Assembly (NCBI GenBank): GCA_027924585.1
Contig: BSBM01000636.1
Location: 5,038,001-5,102,000 of the forward strand
Origin: Larix kaempferi
Taxonomy: Eukaryota; Streptophyta; Pinopsida; Pinales; Pinaceae
DNA length: 64,000 bases
Direction: 5' to 3'
The notes beneath the pieces are model-generated. The model worked only from the letters and a program-made list of their open reading frames with translations, searched no databases and was not told where the DNA came from. Positions 61,626-64,000 of this stretch are shown here, in pieces (position 1 is the stretch's first letter; every line of letters starts with the position of its first letter). A program made the translations under genes and the position numbers.

Positions 61626-62626
61626 ATATAGGGGGAAATGTGCCCATATTTATGGCTTAACATATACGTTGATGACTTGTTCCTTACTAGAGCGGATCAA
61701 TTGATAGCTCAGTGTAAGAGGGAACTCACTTCCAAATTTGAAATGAAGGATTTGGGTCTTATACATTATTTTCTTGGTTTAGAGATCTGGAAAAAGCCAG
61801 ATGAGATTTTCCTTGCACAAGGAATGTATGTCGTTGATATATTGCGAAGATTTGGGATGCAGGATTGGAAGCCATGAAAACACCAATGGTGTCAAACTTG
61901 AAGAAGCTACATGAGACAACTTCTTTCTCAAACCCAGTGGATCCTACTCTATATCATCAACTTATTGGATCACTAATGTACATGGTACACACTAGACCAA
62001 ATATCTGTTATGCAGTGAATGCACTAAGTCAATTTATGTTTGAGCCTAAGCACATACATTGGATTGCTGCGAAGCATGTGCTTAGATATTTGCAGGGCAC
62101 TATTGGTTACAAATTCTGATACACTTCCAACATTGGAGTAATGTTACTTGGTTATGCAGACTCTGATTGGGATGGCAGTGCAGTAAACCGTAAAGCACAT
62201 CCGAGTATTGTTTCAGTGTGGGATCAGCCATGATCTCATGTTCCAGCAGGAAACAGGGTTCTATAGCTCAGAGCACAGCAGAAGCTGAGTATATTGTTTC
62301 CAATGATGCCTGCAAAGGCAGTGTGGCTTAGGAAGCTACTATCTGATTTGTTTGGTGGAAATCTTGAGCCAACTGTTATCCATTCTAATAATCAAAGTTG
62401 CATAAATCTTTCAGAGAACCCTTTGTTTCATGATAGATCATAACACATTGAGATGAAGTATCACTTCATCAGAGATATGGTACAAAGAGGTACCATAAGA
62501 CTTTAGTACATTCGTACAGATGAACAGATTGTTGATGTATTTACCAAGCCTCTATCTTTGACAAAGTTTGTGCACTTCTGAGACAAGCTTGTCCTTGCAA
62601 AGAATGCCTCTCTCGCTGAGAGGGAG
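61626..62626 (+). pseudogene. pol: Ty1/Copia pol remnant (reverse transcriptase end and RNase H)
   Basis: Truncated at its 5' side. 61638-61877 encodes the RT catalytic YVDDL box and the typical ELTSKFEMKDLG and HYFLGLEI blocks. After a frameshift near 61865, 62119 is reached through YHQLIGSLMYM, RPNICYAVNALSQFM and AAKHVLRYLQGT. RNase H continues to about 62590 with several stops (ADSDWDG, AEAEY, HIEMKYHFIRDMVQRG, EQIVDVFTKPL blocks). A polypurine tract GCTGAGAGGGAG (62615-62626) precedes the 3' LTR. Integrase and gag are absent. Not functional. Confidence 0.92.
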
Positions 62627-62651
62627 TGTTGATTTTTGAACAACATCGAGA

Positions 62652-62968
62652 GCCATTCTTTGAGAGAATGGAGGCACCTGGTTAGTTACCAGGGTTGATC
62701 AACATTCAGTCTGGGACTGAATCTCAACCTAGGGATGAGAACCATTCTCTGGAGAATGGGGGACCTGGTCAGGGACCAGGGGGTTGATCAACATACTTCA
62801 GTCTGGGATTGAAGCTCAGCATGGGGTTGAGAGCCATTCTTTAAGAATGGAGGCACTTGGTCAATTACCAATTGTTGACTTTGGTCAACCTTCATCCTGG
62901 GGCTGAAGAACTTGGTCTAGGACCGGGACATTGATTCAATCAACTTAAAGACCTAGATTGGATCTAGG
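62652..62968 (+). repeat. Array of ~14 hairpins in tandem ~90-bp units
   Basis: Consecutive inverted repeats, for example 62652-62671 GCCATTCTTTGAGAGAATGG, 62677-62693 CCTGGTTAGTTACCAGG, 62693-62702 GTTGATCAAC and 62705-62721 TTCAGTCTGGGACTGAA. The same four types recur from 62742, and diverged versions from 62834. Further ones are at 62912-62926, 62931-62943 and 62952-62968. Nearly every base is in a stem or a short loop. Confidence 0.92.
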
Positions 62969-63129
62969 CAAGTGCTGTACTCTTATCCTTGATCAGTGGG
63001 CTATGGGACCCTCACAAGGGACTATCCACCCGTTGTTGAAGAACCTAACATATGATCTTGGTGTTGATGAGGAGAACAAGACAACCAAAGAATATCTTCC
63101 TTATATATGATGATGTACTTGAATGTTTG

Positions 63130-63240
63130 ACCATGAGACCCTTGTTGGTCCATACACCCCTATGGGTGACCAAGAGACCCTTGTTGGTCCATGTACCCCT
63201 ATGGGTATCCATAAGACCTTTTGTTGGTCTAAGTGATCCT
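63130..63240 (+). repeat. Three-unit 39-bp tandem repeat with hairpins
   Basis: GACCCTTGTTGGTC at 63137 and 63176, with a variant at 63215, alternates with CACCCCTATGGGTG-like inverted repeats. It continues the hairpin-rich character of this LTR. Confidence 0.85.
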
Positions 63241-63416
63241 TGAATGACCTTGAACCCCCCCCTTGGGCATCCTAGAGACCACTTGTTAAGTGTCAAAAGA
63301 CCATGTTATACATTAGTAATTTAAAAGATAAAAATTAAAATTAAATTTATTTAACATATTTTTAATTTTAATTTTTGTGTTGTCCTAAACTTATGGTCAT
63401 GACCCTTTTAGTGCTC

Positions 63417-63424
63417 TATAAATA
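63417..63424 (+). promoter_or_regulatory. TATA box of the copia LTR
   Basis: TATAAATA about 790 bp after the LTR start, directly downstream of the repeat-rich U3. Confidence 0.55.
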
Positions 63425-63571
63425 AATGAGCACTCCCACTTTGCATTAACACATCTCATCTCATCTCATCTCATCACATCTGATTCAAAAGAAGAAAAGT
63501 CGTGGGACTATCTTTCTCTTCAAGAACTCGGCAACTATAGCAGAAGTATATTTTATGTTTTTTGAAGTCTG

Positions 63572-64000
63572 TGTTGACTACCAAGCCAGGTAGGTGGAAA
63601 ACCATGTACCATGTACCTAGAGGACAAGAAGATATACCTAGTAAAATTTTTCAAGCGAGGTAGTCTTTCCTCTTTCTCTTCTTAACTCTTCTTCATGAAA
63701 TTTCCGCACCCCTACAGGGGATTTTGTAATGATATGTCAGCATGAGGGTAAATTTTTTTAAAAATTAGTTGCCTAGGACTTTATCATTAGGGAATTCCTT
63801 TCATCGAGTGTTTTTTTCCCTTGGATAATTAAAATTCCTTTTTAGTGATTTTAATTATCTGAGTTTTTCACTCAAAAATTCTTCCAAAGTGGTGAAAGAC
63901 GTTCTAATGATTGCGTCCATGGGGTGATTAAGGCCTAGGAATGTTCTATATTACCATGCTAGACATTATCTAGATTTTTGCGGAATTTTATTAAGTTTTA
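63572..64000 (+). repeat. Start of another C-family LTR (runs off window)
   Basis: TGTTGACTACC and the next about 430 bp match 4931-5350 of LTR C2 (shared blocks 'aaccatgtaccatg', 'atttccgcaccc', 'cctaggactttatcattagg'). A third C-family copy, inserted in the copia LTR. Confidence 0.82.

Larger units (their letters stand above)
62627..63571 (+). repeat. 3' LTR of the copia element (cut at its right side)
   Basis: Starts TGTTGATTTTTGAACAAC right after the polypurine tract. It contains the hairpin array (62652-62968), a 39-bp tandem repeat (63130-63240), a TATA box TATAAATA (63417-63424) and a short CATCT microsatellite (63452-63480). It appears interrupted at 63571 by a C-family LTR. Confidence 0.8.

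Noticed and set aside
63449-63480. CATCT microsatellite
   Set aside because: Only about five short units in a 5' leader region; noted within the LTR but not notable on its own.

Overview
The window looks like repeat-dominated, intergenic DNA from a seed plant with a large genome. The evidence is plant-type Ty3/Gypsy, Ty1/Copia and hAT elements, priming sites matching plant tRNA-Asp and initiator tRNA-Met, and one relic exon of a plant leucine-rich-repeat receptor kinase. I see no intact host gene, no rRNA or tRNA gene, no CRISPR array and no organellar sequence. The species cannot be told from what is here.

Almost everything belongs to one lineage of large, non-autonomous, gag-only LTR retrotransposons (TR-GAG or LARD-like) nested in one another. 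Layout: 1-2568 is the 3' part of a '+' LTR (family C, TGTTGACC start). 2569-4930 is its internal region, with a tRNA-Asp-type primer site and a decayed gag. 4931-19800 is the second C LTR. It is split by a 3.3-kb hAT transposon (6833-10175, TSD GTAATAAG) and by a chimeric gag element (10914-18989, TSD GGAAC). 19801-22062 holds unclassified sequence, the LRR exon relic and a 740-bp hAT-like non-autonomous element. 22063-26591 is a solo family-A LTR (TSD AGGCC). About 26592-28410 is a tandem array with a 420-bp period. 28616-31250 holds old LTR fragments on '+'.

31251-42780 is a complete, very young 11,530-bp element on '-'. Its two LTRs are each 4,460 bp with only two differences seen, it has TSD GGTCT, a perfect tRNA-Asp primer site and an intact 597-aa gag ORF. 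42786-55525 is an older element of the same lineage (element D). Its left LTR is truncated at the young element and invaded by a second solo A LTR (44207-48755, TSD ATACC). Element D sits in the gag of an ordinary gypsy element (about 55526-61625; initiator-Met primer site at 56760), whose 5' LTR is itself split by a third solo A LTR (57050-61586, TSD GGACC). 61626-63571 is the 3' end of a Ty1/Copia element, and its LTR carries a remarkable array of tandem hairpins. 63572-64000 starts another C-family LTR.

The gag-only elements share a leader motif, a block next to the 3' LTR ending in TTGGAGCCAGA or a close variant, and a Gag with a long acidic tail. They lack pol and any zinc knuckle, so they must borrow enzymes from an autonomous partner that is not in the window. 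Their LTRs fall into different sequence families although the internal ends are shared, which suggests modular LTR exchange.
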